Source: Nageia nagi
Taxonomy: Eukaryota > Pinophyta
Length of the DNA stretch: 64,000 bases
NCBI GenBank assembly: GCA_050084985.1
Contig: JBITNC010000001.1
Coordinates: 59,272,001-59,336,000, forward strand
Direction of reading: 5' to 3'
Shown here: positions 1 through 9,725 of the stretch, piece by piece
How the letters are laid out: every line of letters begins with the position of its first letter
How positions within the stretch are numbered: the first letter of the stretch is position 1
Notes under the pieces: model-generated
What the model was told of the DNA's origin: nothing
Databases searched by the model: none
Seen by the model: only the letters and a program-made list of their open reading frames with translations
Position numbers and translations under genes: made by a program

Positions 1-1289
1 AAAAGTTTAAATTATTTATATATGTATTATTTAATTTATAAGAAGATTTATATTTCCCTTTAAAAATCCTAGATTTAGGATTATAAAAAAAGGATAAAAG
101 TATTTGATCATATCTTTTTCAACCTTATGAGTTTACTATTAAACTTTTAAGAGTTTTTATATCTGTATTTCAAGAGTACATAGTCTAAATTTTATAATGT
201 TTGAAGTTATATTGAATATTTTGTGAGAAGAACATTAAGGTCTACTTATAAATATTCTAAGATCTAGAAAGGGTAAGAGTAAATCAACCATATATTTTTC
301 ATCCATTTGAATTTACTTCTAAAATTTTATGAATTTTTAAATATTAGTATCATACATATTTAGTAAAAATTTTAGGTTGTTTAAAAAAGAATCGTTTAAT
401 TTATGATAAAATTGGTGATTTTAATTTTGATAAACAAAGGGCCAAAGGTGAAATGTTCATAACTATTACTTATGATATCAGTTTAAAATAAAATTTTAGA
501 AATGGATGGTTATTTATGGTAATTATATATAATAAAAAGTTTAAATTTTTTACAATTGATTTGGTAGCCATTTTAATTTCTAAAAATAAATACTTTTATT
601 CCACCTTTACATACACATACATTGGAATAATATAAGAATGAAAAGGATATTAATAAACCTTAGAAAATACTTGAAAATGATAAACTTGAATTTCATGACA
701 TGGTTAATAATATGATTAATACAATAGTGACTCTTTAGAAGAACCTTATTTTTCCTTATCAATACCTTCATGGGTTTATTATTAAGGATTCAATTTCTTC
801 AAATATCAAAGAGCATGATGTAGAGTGTGAGGCCCTTCCTCTCACTTGTATTAGTATAGATTATGTGGATCTAGTTTTTTCTAGTTTATTGGAGCATGTT
901 GTAGGGTGTGAGGATATCCCTCTCACTTATATTAGCATGCAAATGGTAGAGCAACATGATTTCATAGAGTATTCACACCAAGATTTTAGAGTGTAATAGA
1001 TATACTTAAGAACATCATAAGATTACTTCAAAATATAGCAACAATGTGGTGGTTTCTTTGTTGACTCTTTTAGATCATTATTTTTATTTCCCACTCCTTA
1101 ATAACAATATTATCAATACCTTAGTGGGATTTGGATGCTCATATGGACTCCTATTAAGATTTGGCATATTGTTAGCTATTTTGGATGAGTTGGATTCCTT
1201 AGCTCTTTTCTTTTTATCTTATTTATGGAGGGATTATACTTCGTATTTTAGAATTCTTTGATGATAAAACTTTTAAAAAGGTTCGAAAA
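1..1289 (+). mobile_element. Internal region of a short LTR retrotransposon, 5'-truncated by window edge (tandem copy 1)
   Basis: This stretch aligns by eye over its whole length with 1975-3290, at an offset of about 1.9-2.0 kb. Landmarks such as 'ctagatttagga' (70) recur as 'ctagatttagaa' (about 2014). It ends with a gypsy-like 3' end: a 'gatgataaaacttttaaaaagg' type segment and a weak polypurine tract at 1271-1289, directly before an LTR that begins TGTAATGACCC. No RT, integrase or protease motif was seen, so it looks like the interior of a non-autonomous element. A decayed reading frame at 781-990 matches the one at 2677-2928. Confidence 0.6.
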
Positions 1290-1638
1290 TGTAATGACCC
1301 TCTTTAGTAGATTAATAGGCTATTTTGTAGTGATGTGTAGTGGGATTATATTAATATTTGTAGGCTATTATATTAATATATATAGACTATTATATTAATG
1401 ACCCATAATATGTTATGTTATATTAGTATTTATCCCATATGTAATAAGTTTAGAGGGTGAAGGATCACAAAGGGCTATTTATATGAGGCCTTCCCTATTG
1501 TAATAATCAAAATATATATATAATTCATTTGAGAAGAGAAATTATTCTCTAGGAGGTTCCCCCCTCAAAGTGGTATAAGTAATTTGATTACTTTAGTAAG
1601 TGGTATTTGTAATGGTTATTTGTAGTGCATTCTTAACA
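1290..1638 (+). repeat. LTR, shared between two tandem units
   Basis: It starts TGTAATGACCC directly after a purine tract and ends ...TTCTTAACA two bases before a Met-type PBS. A TATA-like 'ctatttatatgagg' lies at about 1474, and the surrounding sequence matches the same part of the LTR at 3291-3743. Length is 349 bp. Confidence 0.65.
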
Positions 1639-1640
1639 AG

Positions 1641-1656
1641 TGGTATTAGAGCATGG
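1641..1656 (+). other. Primer-binding site, initiator Met-tRNA type
   Basis: The sequence TGGTATTAGAGCATGG differs by one base over its first 12 positions from the usual plant PBS TGGTATCAGAGC. It lies two bases after the LTR end CA, the expected distance. Confidence 0.7.
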
Positions 1657-2676
1657 TCTTGGCACTTGTGGGTTTGGACAAGTTGAAGGGTTTTTATTTT
1701 GGTTGGTTTGAATTTAATTATTCAAAATGAAACATATGAATAAATTTACTTCTAAAATTTATAGGATTTGCATATAATTATGTCAAGAAGGGTTAGTAAA
1801 ATGTTCAAGTATTTTACAACTTGTTTGCATATTTTATAAGCATTTCAATTTTCATAATAAAATATTTGTATAGGATGAAATAAGAGGTTTTTGCTTCTAA
1901 AAGTTTTGGATAATTTTAGTATAGATAAGAGAATCATTCTATCAAAATTGTAAATTTTTTATATCTATAGTAATCAATTATGAGAAGATTTGTGTTTCCT
2001 CTTAAAAACCCTAGATTTAGAATTATGAAAAAAAGAAAAAAGTATTTGATCATTTTTTATCTTTATGATTTTTCTATTGAAATGTATAGGGTTTTTATAT
2101 TTGTATCTCAAAAGTACATAGTTTACATTTCAAAAAGTTTGCAATTATATTAAGCATTTTGTGAGAAGAACATTGGAGTCTCCTTATAAATGCTCTAAAG
2201 ATCTAAAAGGGGTAAGAGTAAATCAACCATATCATTTTTATTTGTTCAAATTTTCTTCTAAAATTTTATAGATTTTTAGATATTATTATCAAAAGTGTTC
2301 AATAAAAATGTTAGGTTATTTCAATAATAATTATTTTATTTATGAAAAAATTGGTGATTGTAATTTTGATAAATAAAAGGCAAAATATGAAATCTTCATA
2401 ACTATTACATATGATACCAGTTTGAGATAAATTTTAGATATGGATGGTTATTAATGGTACCTATATATAGTAAAAACTTTAGATTTTTTGCAATTTATTT
2501 TATAGCCATTTTAATTTTTGAAAAATGGATACTTTTGTTCTACCTTTACATACACATACATTGGAACAATATAAGCATAAAGAAGATATTAATAAACTTT
2601 GAAAAAACTTGAAAAAGATAAACTTGAATTTTATGATATGGTTAATGACCTTATTAATACAATAACCACTCTTTAG

Positions 2677-2928
2677 ATGAAACTTACTTTTCTTTATCAA
2701 TACTTTCATGGGTTTATTGTTGAGGAGTTAGTTTCTTTGAATGTTGAGGAGTGTGATGTAGAGTGTGAGGCCCTTCCTCTCACTTGTATCAGTGTAGATG
2801 ATGTGGATCCAATTTATTTAAGTTTATTAGACCATGTGGTAGAGTATGAGACCTTTTCTCTCGCTTGTATTAGTATAGATTATGTGGATCTAATTTCTTC
2901 AGGTTTATTAGAGCATATTGTAGTGTGA
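2677..2928 (+). pseudogene. Reading frame with internal peptide repeats in the short LTR element
   Basis: An 83-codon open frame lies in the interior of the short LTR element. It contains an acidic unit of about 30 residues at least twice: LTCISVDDVDPIYLSLLDHV, then LACISIDYVDLISSGLLEHI. Both are rich in Cys, Ile, Asp and Val. The upstream tandem copy (about 781-990) encodes the same unit (LTCISIDYVDLVFSSLLEHV) and then a third, more degenerate one. Persistence of the frame in two diverged copies argues that it was once coding, possibly part of a gag-like or accessory protein. No known family was recognised. The start codon is arbitrary, since the frame probably began upstream before decay. 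Confidence 0.4.
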
Positions 2929-3290
2929 GGATATTCCTCTCACTTATATTATCATGGACATGGTAGAGTAGTAGGATTTTATGGAGTATTCATATCAAGA
3001 TTTTAGAATGTAGAAGAGTGAATTTAGAGCATCATAGGAGGAATTCATGGTGGTTTCTTTGTTGACTCTTTTAGATCATTTTTTTTATTTTCCACTCCAT
3101 GATAACAAAATTATCATTACCTTGGTTGGATTTTGATACTCATATCATATCCTATTAAGATTTGGTGCATTGTTGGCTACTTTGGATGAGTTGGATTCCT
3201 TATCTTTTTTCTCTCTTTATTGTTTATGGAAGGATTGTACTTTGTATTTTAGAATACTTTGAGGATAAAGCTTATTAAAAGGGTCAAAAA

Positions 3291-3743
3291 TGTAATGACC
3301 CTCCTTAGTAGATTAGTAGGCTATTTTGTGGCAATGTGTAATGCGATTATATTAATGTGTGTAAGCTATTATATTTTGATGTGTGTGTAAAAGCTTTGAG
3401 GATAAATCTTCCTTAAGGGAGTCATAATTTTATAACCTCATAAAATGTTATTTATGTTATATTAGTATATATCCCACATGTAATAGGCTTGGAAGGTGAA
3501 AGGTCACAAAGTGTTATTTATATGAGACCTTCCCTATTGTAATAATCAAGCAAGAAATATAATGCATTTGAGGGGAGAACTTATTCTCTAGGTACCCTCT
3601 TTGAAGTGGTGCAAGCAATTCAATTACTCTAATAAGTGGTATTTTGTAATGGTTTTGCATATTTGAATGGTATTTGCATATTGAAGTGGTTTTATGTGTA
3701 TTTATAAATAATTTGATTATTATGCAATGGTGGGTTCTTAACA
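3291..3743 (+). repeat. Second LTR of the short element, with a partial internal duplication
   Basis: It starts TGTAATGACCC after the purine tract 'attaaaagggtcaaaaa' and ends ...GGTTCTTAACA like the LTR at 1290-1638. It is about 100 bp longer. A segment at 3392-3440 ('ctttgaggataaatcttcc', then 'aagggagtcat') repeats the pre-LTR end of the interior (3258-3295), as if a purine tract and LTR start had been copied into the LTR. No PBS follows it. Confidence 0.6.
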
Positions 3744-3834
3744 AATGATAATTGATTCCAAAGGTTCTTTAGGAAGGAACCAACTATTTGTATTATTATT
3801 CCATTACACACATGGTATGTTGATATCTACAACT

Positions 3835-5050
3835 ACCTCAAGAAAGAAAAGATTTCAAATTCATGATGATCTAAGTTCTTCAAGAAAGGCTAAAATGCAT
3901 GGCTATAAGGTATGTCGTTATTCGTAATATTCTTTACAAAAGATCATTTGATGGTACTTTGCTTATATGTCTAAATGAACCTGAAGCAAATTAGGTCGTG
4001 GAACGAGTACATGATAGCATAAATGGAGGTCATTTTAATGGTAAAGTAATTTATCATAAGCTAATAAGACTATGATTGCATTTTGTGTATTCAAATATGT
4101 GAAAAATATCAAAAGTATACTAACTTGAAATAGGCTCCTCCAAGTGAACTAGCAATAATGAATTAACCCTAACCTTTTGCTATTTGTACCTTAGATTTAA
4201 TTAGTGTTATCAATCATAAATCTAGTGAAGGGTATAAATTTATCCTAGTTAATCTAGAATACTCCACAGAATGCATTGAAGTTGTACCTTTGACTGAAAT
4301 TATCATTACTAGATTTAATTGTAAAATTTATGACTAAAAATATCATTACTAGATTTGGTGTTCCATCTCATCTCATCATGAATAATGGAAAGAACTTCAT
4401 AAGAAAGCAAGTTAGGGAGTTTTGTAAGGGATTCAAAATCAAGCAAAGATACTCATCGACCTACTATCCATAAGGTAATGGAAAAGTTAAAGCAATCAAC
4501 AAGCTAATTGTTAACATTCTATGTAAGATAATCAAGAAAAATTAGAGAGATTAGCATTCTAAACTTATATTACCTTATGAGAATACATGATAAGCATCAT
4601 ATAAGCTACAAGATGTACTTCATTTTCACTAGTTTATGGATATGAGATACTCTTACCATTAGAGGTAAATATACCATCATTAAGGGTGTCCCTAAAAGGC
4701 ATCATTGATTGGGAAAAGTAACAAAAAGAAATACTAAGGATGTTAGAAGGATTAGATGAAAAGAGAATACATGCATTGGAGCATCTCAGAGTCTATCAAA
4801 AAATAGCAAAGAAACCACATAGCAAAAATATTATACCACGTGAGTTTCAAGTGGATGATCTAGTGTCAAGGAGAACCATCATAAGTCACAACCTTAAAAA
4901 TAAGAGAAAGGTAAATTTGAGACCAACTAGATAGATCCATACATCATCAAGACCAAGTATCCAAATAATGCCTACAAGTTGGTAATAGTTAAAAGAAACA
5001 TTGATAAATTCTCAACCAATGTAAAGCATCTCAAACCCTTCTATGTATGA
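3835..5050 (+). pseudogene. Ty3/gypsy (Tat-type) integrase, decayed
   Basis: When intact this was the integrase of a Ty3/gypsy polyprotein. Translation in shifting plus frames gives the pre-integrase motif YKRSFDGTLLICLNEPEA (about 3931-3984), then an HHCC-type region with GGHFNGKVIYHKL (4028-4066). Remnants of the DDE core follow: SSEGYKFILVNLEYST near 4220-4265, ITRFGVPSHLI...NGKNF near 4345-4400, and QRYSSTYYP near 4445-4470. The C-terminal part is SLVYGYEILLPLEV, then an open 64-codon stretch (4740-4934) with LDEKRIHALEHLRVYQK and REFQVDDLVSR. Many stops and frameshifts make it non-functional. Spacing to the LTR at 5309 fits the 3' end of pol. The domain order and motif wording resemble Tat-lineage elements. 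Confidence 0.85.
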
Positions 5051-5308
5051 GGTACGCTTGTCACACATGTTTTATAGGTCATCCTTTGGTTAGTCATCAA
5101 TTCAAAAGTTAGGTATTAGGATCTTAGCTTTGTTCTCAATCTATTGAGCTAGCACTCATGCTAGCTTTCTGTGTAAAACTCCTAAGTCATACTAGCACCC
5201 GCATTGGTGTTTTTAGCATATTTTAAGATATAGTTAAAATTATAGGGTTCAATAACCTTAGTCAGATCAACTAACTAATACATCACCTTCAAAACCCTAT
5301 TAGAAATT

Positions 5309-5723
5309 GTAATGTAATATTGTGTAATATTTCTCTTTAATGTAAATTCACTTAATATTTAAATTATCTTTAGATACCTTAAAGCATTAAAAGAATAAAT
5401 ATAGAGACATCTTTAACCATATCATTGGGTTAAAGGAAAGTTAAAGGGTGGATTTCTTCATATAAATAGAGAGGTACCCCTATAATTATGTAACTTGATG
5501 AAGCATGGTAATACTTGTATTGAGAATTTGTAGGAGAGTTATCTTGTGAAAAAGTAATAGAAAGGATAGTTCAAAGTAGATGTACTCTTAAGAGATTGAT
5601 GAACCATTATACATAATGTGTTATCTTTTGTGTGATTGTTTCTTGTTTACTTAGATGGTTGAATGCTAGATTTGGTAGAAAAACTTCAAAGTGATCTTGG
5701 TTATATAGAATCTTTCAATTCCA
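5309..5723 (+). repeat. LTR copy 1 of a gypsy-type element, followed by a PBS
   Basis: It begins TGTAATGTAATATTG and ends near ATTCCA, and matches 10536-10952 along its full length (415 and 417 bp). It contains the TATA box TATAAATAGAG at 5461 and a shared downstream segment 'gtaacttgatgaag'. It lies 260 bp after a decayed gypsy integrase and directly before a PBS, so it could be the 3' LTR of the left element, the 5' LTR of one ending at 10952, or both. Confidence 0.7.
5461..5471 (+). promoter_or_regulatory. TATA box of the LTR promoter
   Basis: TATAAATAGAG is a near-ideal plant TATA element inside the LTR. The second LTR copy has TATAAATAGAT at about 10690. Confidence 0.6.
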
Positions 5724-5728
5724 TTAAG

Positions 5729-5740
5729 TGGTATCAGAGA
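5729..5740 (+). other. Primer-binding site, initiator Met-tRNA type
   Basis: TGGTATCAGAGA matches 11 of 12 bases of the common plant PBS TGGTATCAGAGC. It starts five bases after the LTR end. Confidence 0.7.
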
Positions 5741-5845
5741 ATAGTTCCTTATTATGGTCTCCTCAAATTTCTACTTGATGATTTTGAGGTAACCCTCCTC
5801 AAATTTAAGGTATACCTATCTCCTAGTCTTGTTTCAATTTTTTGA

Positions 5846-6500
5846 AACTTCATTGGTTAATCAATTTCAATTTCTTATTTTGAAGTTGAAAGTTGATATT
5901 TATACTAACATGTTTTTATCTTGAGAATAATGGGTTTAAATTTAAGATAAAAGTTTACCTTAATTACATGTTAGTGGTAGTTGAAGTTAAATCTAGCATA
6001 TGAAATATGGTTAGAATCTAAGATCTTACTAAGTTGTAAGCTTACAAAAATCTAATTTATGATTTTTTGTAACAAAAGTTTTTTTTAACAATAAAGTTAA
6101 AATATCATCTTTCTCTATTTAACAAAGGTTACAAAAATGTTTTTTGTCATAAGTATAGTTACAAAAGCTTGCAAATTTTTTATGAAAATTTTGATGAATT
6201 TTTTATATATATAAAAATGGGAGGTTTATATATATATATATGAAAAATGAATTTTCTTTTTATATTTTTAATATTTAAAAAAAAATAGAATTTTTTGTTT
6301 TTTATTATTTAAAAAAAATAGATTTCTTTGTTTTTTATTTTTTAAATAATAAAAATTAAAAGTTTTTTTCCTATATTTTATATAGATTTTTTTTAATTTC
6401 TTTTATTTTTATTTTTTTAAATTCTTTTGTTTTTTTTCAAACAGATTTTTATTTTAAAAAGTTTTTAAATAAAATCTTTTTTTATTTTAAAAACAAAAAA
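5846..6500. other. AT-rich low-complexity DNA, no gene seen
   Basis: Runs of A and T dominate, with a short (TA)n tract at about 6225-6242 and T-rich/A-rich blocks from 6260 to 6500. No coding or structural signal was found. Confidence 0.6.
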
Positions 6501-6680
6501 AGGGGCCGCACGCTGAGCGTTGGCCATCCTTGGGTGCCTGCGGACCCTTCAGGGATGTCGCCACCTTCTCATTGACACCATCTAAAACAAGTACTCTGTT
6601 TCTCCACACAGGTCTAGTGGATATGTGTCTCTTATTGCATTATTCTTGGATGTGTCTGCTTGATGCTTGCAGAGCACCTA
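6501..6680. other. Short GC- and CpG-richer block of unknown origin
   Basis: After the A-rich tract the composition changes abruptly to 'aggggccgcacgctgagcg' and a following GC-rich stretch to about 6560. No open frame or known motif was recognised. Retained CpG suggests younger or less methylated DNA than the flanks. Confidence 0.35.
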
Positions 6681-7129
6681 ACAATCTAAAAACTAGGGAA
6701 TGTTATTAAGGAAAAAGGCAACGATATTGTTAAAAACTTGAGGAATAAAAAAATTAAAAAATCCATCAATAATTGGGTTAAAGTTAATATCCCACCCAAT
6801 ATTTCTATTTCAAACATTATTTTTAGAAAGTTGTGATATTAACCCTTTTTTTTATTAAAAAAACAAGGGGAATCCTATGCCAAGATTCTTATTGCTCAAA
6901 AGTTTTTTTAAAAAGAGGGAAAGTGTATTTTTTCTCAAAATATTATGTTTTAATTTGAGAAAGATATTAATTTTTATTTTTTGAACAAGGCATTAATATT
7001 TTAAAAAAAAATTATTTGAAGGATCTTAATTGTTTTTATTAAATGGGTATTTTATATGAAAAAAGACCTTGATTTTTAAGGCATTATAAAATAATTATTT
7101 TTTAATGGGTAATAATGAGGATTAAGTCC

Positions 7130-7440
7130 ACCATTTATTACGTCGAGAGGCGATTCTACAGCTGCAATATGGGGTGGAGTGGGGGAGCAAAATGTAGCAT
7201 GTGAGTCCGTCCGTTAAAAAATTGGCGGGAAAATATTTTTTTAAAATTAAAATTATATAGCCGACTGAAATATTAAAAGACACATCTTTTCAAAAATTAT
7301 TATATAAATGGAAGGAAGAATATCAAACATCATAAAAATTCATTCCCAAATCAATCGAGAGATGCAGTGAATTCGAACAAGCAAAGTTGGAACAAAAGAT
7401 TGTAAAAACAGAAGAGAACTTTAATTTTATTGTAAGTTAA
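7130..7440 (+). promoter_or_regulatory. Promoter-like module: E2F-type site, TATA box, candidate 5' splice site
   Basis: The stretch is CpG-bearing and GC-richer than its surroundings. TTGGCGGGAAAA at 7222-7233 contains the reverse complement of the canonical E2F site TTTCCCGCC. TATATAAA follows at 7301-7308, about 70 bp downstream. A consensus-like donor GTAAGT lies at 7431. This arrangement is what one expects of a plant gene promoter with a short first exon. The only coding sequence downstream is the helicase fragment at 7587-7798, so the module may be the captured or truncated start of such a gene, or chance. No expression evidence is available. Confidence 0.4.
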
Positions 7441-7586
7441 TTCTTTGCTATTGTAAATATATTTTTACTGTAATATTTCTTATTTCTTATTTTACATACA
7501 ATTTATACTCTGAATTCTTTTGCGCTTCTTATCTTGCTGTTCGCATAAAACTTTATTAAAAAATGCTCTGAATTCATAAAGTTTTA

Positions 7587-7798
7587 CATAAATCACAAGG
7601 TTTGACACTTAATAAAGCAACAATAGATATTGGAGAAAGGGAAAGGCAAGGTTTAACATTTGTTGCTATATCTCGCATCAAAGCATGGATGGACTTAGAA
7701 TTTTAGCACCGTTTCCATATCGTTATGCAAAATTGAAATCAGGAAAAGGAGTTGTGCAAAGGAAAGCTGAAGAAGAAAGACTCAAATCTTTGGAGTAG
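7587..7798 (+). pseudogene. PIF1-type DNA helicase, C-terminal fragment with one frameshift
   Basis: PIF1/RRM3 helicases are 5'-3' DNA helicases. Related proteins also form the helicase half of plant Helitron transposases. The first frame (7587-7703) reads HKSQGLTLNKATIDIG, then RQGLTFVAISRIKAWMDLEF and a stop, which are the classical last helicase motifs of this family. A one-base shift then continues the protein as LRILAPFPYRYAKLKSGKGV, then a Lys/Glu-rich tail and a stop at 7796. This agrees with the normal C-terminus of the family. The N-terminal motifs (Walker A and B) are absent upstream. It is either a Helitron remnant or a captured host fragment; no Helitron 5' TC or 3' CTRR end was found with confidence. 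Confidence 0.8.
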
Positions 7799-7980
7799 CC
7801 AAAAATCAATATTACTATGATTAATTTTGAATTTTTTTAAATCTTACTCAATATTATTTGTCAATGACTCCTTATGTATGAGTCATATTCATTTGTTAAA
7901 CATTATTTTTAAAATAATATTTGCATTTGTATTGTATCTCTTAATATTATAATTCAATAATCACGTGATAATGGATGCCA

Positions 7981-8136
7981 CTAGCTTTGATATAACCCCT
8001 TATATATCAAAAAACGTCGAAAGATATCATTTCGAGGCACCTATCTTGGATATAGCAATACCAAGAAATGAGATAGGCACCTCGAAATGATATCTCTCGA
8101 CGTTTTTTGATATATAAGGGGTTATATCAAAGCTAG
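7981..8136. repeat. Near-perfect 156-bp inverted repeat (foldback/MITE-like or small-RNA-precursor-like hairpin)
   Basis: The arms 7981-8046 and 8071-8136 are reverse complements over 66 bp with about three mismatches, separated by a 24-bp loop. Both outer ends are CTAGCTTTGATATAACCCC. CTTGG/CCAAG can pair further inside the loop. Both arms keep their CpGs, unlike the surrounding DNA. No clear target duplication was found and the termini do not match the Stowaway or Tourist consensus as I know them. It lies 180 bp after the PIF1-type fragment. Confidence 0.85.
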
Positions 8137-9245
8137 TTTTTAAAACATGGCCATTAAAAATAATTTTATGATCTTGGTCAATTATAGTTAGTCCCATAAT
8201 TTTTTTGCAATTAAAAAAAAATGCTATAATTTTTTTCAAGTATAAAAAACTTTCAAGGTAAAATTGGACTAATTTATCAAGTAAGATAAATTTTTGAAGG
8301 CAATAATTATTATTTTTATATATTATCCAATATCTTGCAAACCACTTTAATTGCACACTTCTTTTAATATAATTTTTTTTTCTTATGTTGTTTTATAACA
8401 TTTTGTTGTTATAATGACAAAGAAAAAAAATGAGAAGTTGCATTATATTATAAAAATTTATACTTAGTTATGTACATTATATTGCTATTATGTTGCTATT
8501 GTATTTGGATGGTTAATTTGTGCACATGGTTCGAAAAAATCATATAATGCTTGGATGTGCATAACATAAAAATTTAGGTAAAAAAAAATTTCAAACTTTA
8601 ATATGCACTATCCTTATTGGTTTCATTAATTTTATATTGCAAAAGTTTTATTATGCTTAATATGCATTGGATTATAAAATTGATGGTTAATATGAAAATT
8701 TATTGTATGCACTTTATTTGAAGTAAATGTTTATGCTACTTTTTCATCTTCATTACTTTTTAATCCTATGTTAGATGAAATTTTTTTTGGTTGAGCACAA
8801 ATTCTTGTTGGAGTAAAGTTTGTAAACTTTCTCAACATTAGAATTGTTATGTATTAATCGATAATATACTTGATAGAGTGCAAAGTTTTAAAATTATTTT
8901 CATAAAATTTATTAAGGATAATTCACTATTGATTACTTTTGTATAAGAAAAATTTTTGCTTTAAAATAAAAGTATACGAGTACCTTTGGGAAGTGTACGT
9001 TCCTTTTTATGTTTATAGAGATTAGTAATTACAATAATTTTTTAATGAAATTTATTCTTGAAGAAAAGTATAAAATCTAAGCATATTTCTATGTTTGAGA
9101 ATATTTATAGATTATTACCACTATACTTTCATAATTTAGAAGTTTATCCATATTTATGAATTAATGCCACTATACTTCTATATTTAAAAAGTTTTATCCA
9201 TGTTGATGGATTATTTTTCATATTACTACTTATTAGCAAGTTATA
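8137..9245. other. AT-rich DNA without a supported gene
   Basis: No motif or domain was recognised. A degenerate repeat of 50-60 bp with the phrase 'ccactatactt' occurs at about 9118 and 9168 and leads into the minisatellite that follows. Confidence 0.5.
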
Positions 9246-9492
9246 GTGGTTAAAAAAATTTATCCTCCATGACTACATTGTTGGAGTGGTTAAAAAGGTT
9301 TACCCTTCTCCATGACTACATTATTGTAATGGTTAAAAAAGTTTATCCTTCTCCATAACTACATTGTTGTAATGGTTAAAAAGGTTTATCCTTTTCATAA
9401 ATACATTGTTGGAGTGGTTACAAAAGTTTGCTCTTCTCTATGATTGCATATTGTTGGAGTGGTTAAAAAGGTTTATCCTTCTTCAAAATTAC
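9246..9492. repeat. Minisatellite, about 43-bp unit, six copies
   Basis: Six head-to-tail copies begin with GTGGTTAAAAAGGTTT (or a variant) at about 9246, 9289, 9333, 9376, 9416 and 9461. They continue with 'atccttctccatgactaca' and 'ttgttgga'. Copies differ at several positions, so the array is old. Confidence 0.85.
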
Positions 9493-9572
9493 AATTTTAT
9501 TTGATAAAATTTGAATCTATATTGATGGATTAATGCTATCAAATTTTATCATATGTATCTTGACTAGTAGCA

Positions 9573-9725
9573 TAATCAAATTAGCATTTGTAATTTATAC
9601 TTTACCTTATAAATCTTAGCTTTGTGTTTAATCAAGTTAGCATTAATGGCTTATGCTTTTCTTTATAAATCTTAGCTTTATATTTTATTAAGTTGGCATT
9701 TGTAGCTTAAAAATTTTAACTTGGT
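9573..9725. repeat. Degenerate tandem repeat, about 56-bp unit, 2.5 copies
   Basis: The unit contains 'aatcaagttagcattt', then a 'cttataaatcttagcttt' stretch, repeated at about 9578 and 9634 with a partial copy from 9690. No coding potential was seen. Confidence 0.6.

Larger units (their letters stand above)
1290..3743 (+). mobile_element. Short non-autonomous LTR retrotransposon (LTR - internal - LTR), about 2.45 kb
   Basis: Two related LTRs (1290-1638 and 3291-3743) flank a 1.65-kb interior. The interior starts with a Met-type primer-binding site (1641) and ends with a purine-rich tract (3271-3290) next to the second LTR. No pol domain was found. The sequence upstream of the first LTR is another copy of the interior, so the first LTR serves as the 3' LTR of one unit and the 5' LTR of the next. 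That makes a head-to-tail array like those produced by LTR-LTR recombination. The length and lack of pol place it between TRIM-like and LARD-like non-autonomous elements. The family is not known to me. Confidence 0.65.

Noticed and set aside
8027-8356. A 109-codon minus-strand open frame
   Set aside because: A large part of it is one arm of the hairpin at 7981-8136. The rest is AT-rich, with residues such as Lys, Asn, Phe and Ile and no recognisable motif.
9246-9492. Possible CRISPR-like array
   Set aside because: The units are contiguous without unique spacers, and the DNA is nuclear plant-like. It is a minisatellite.
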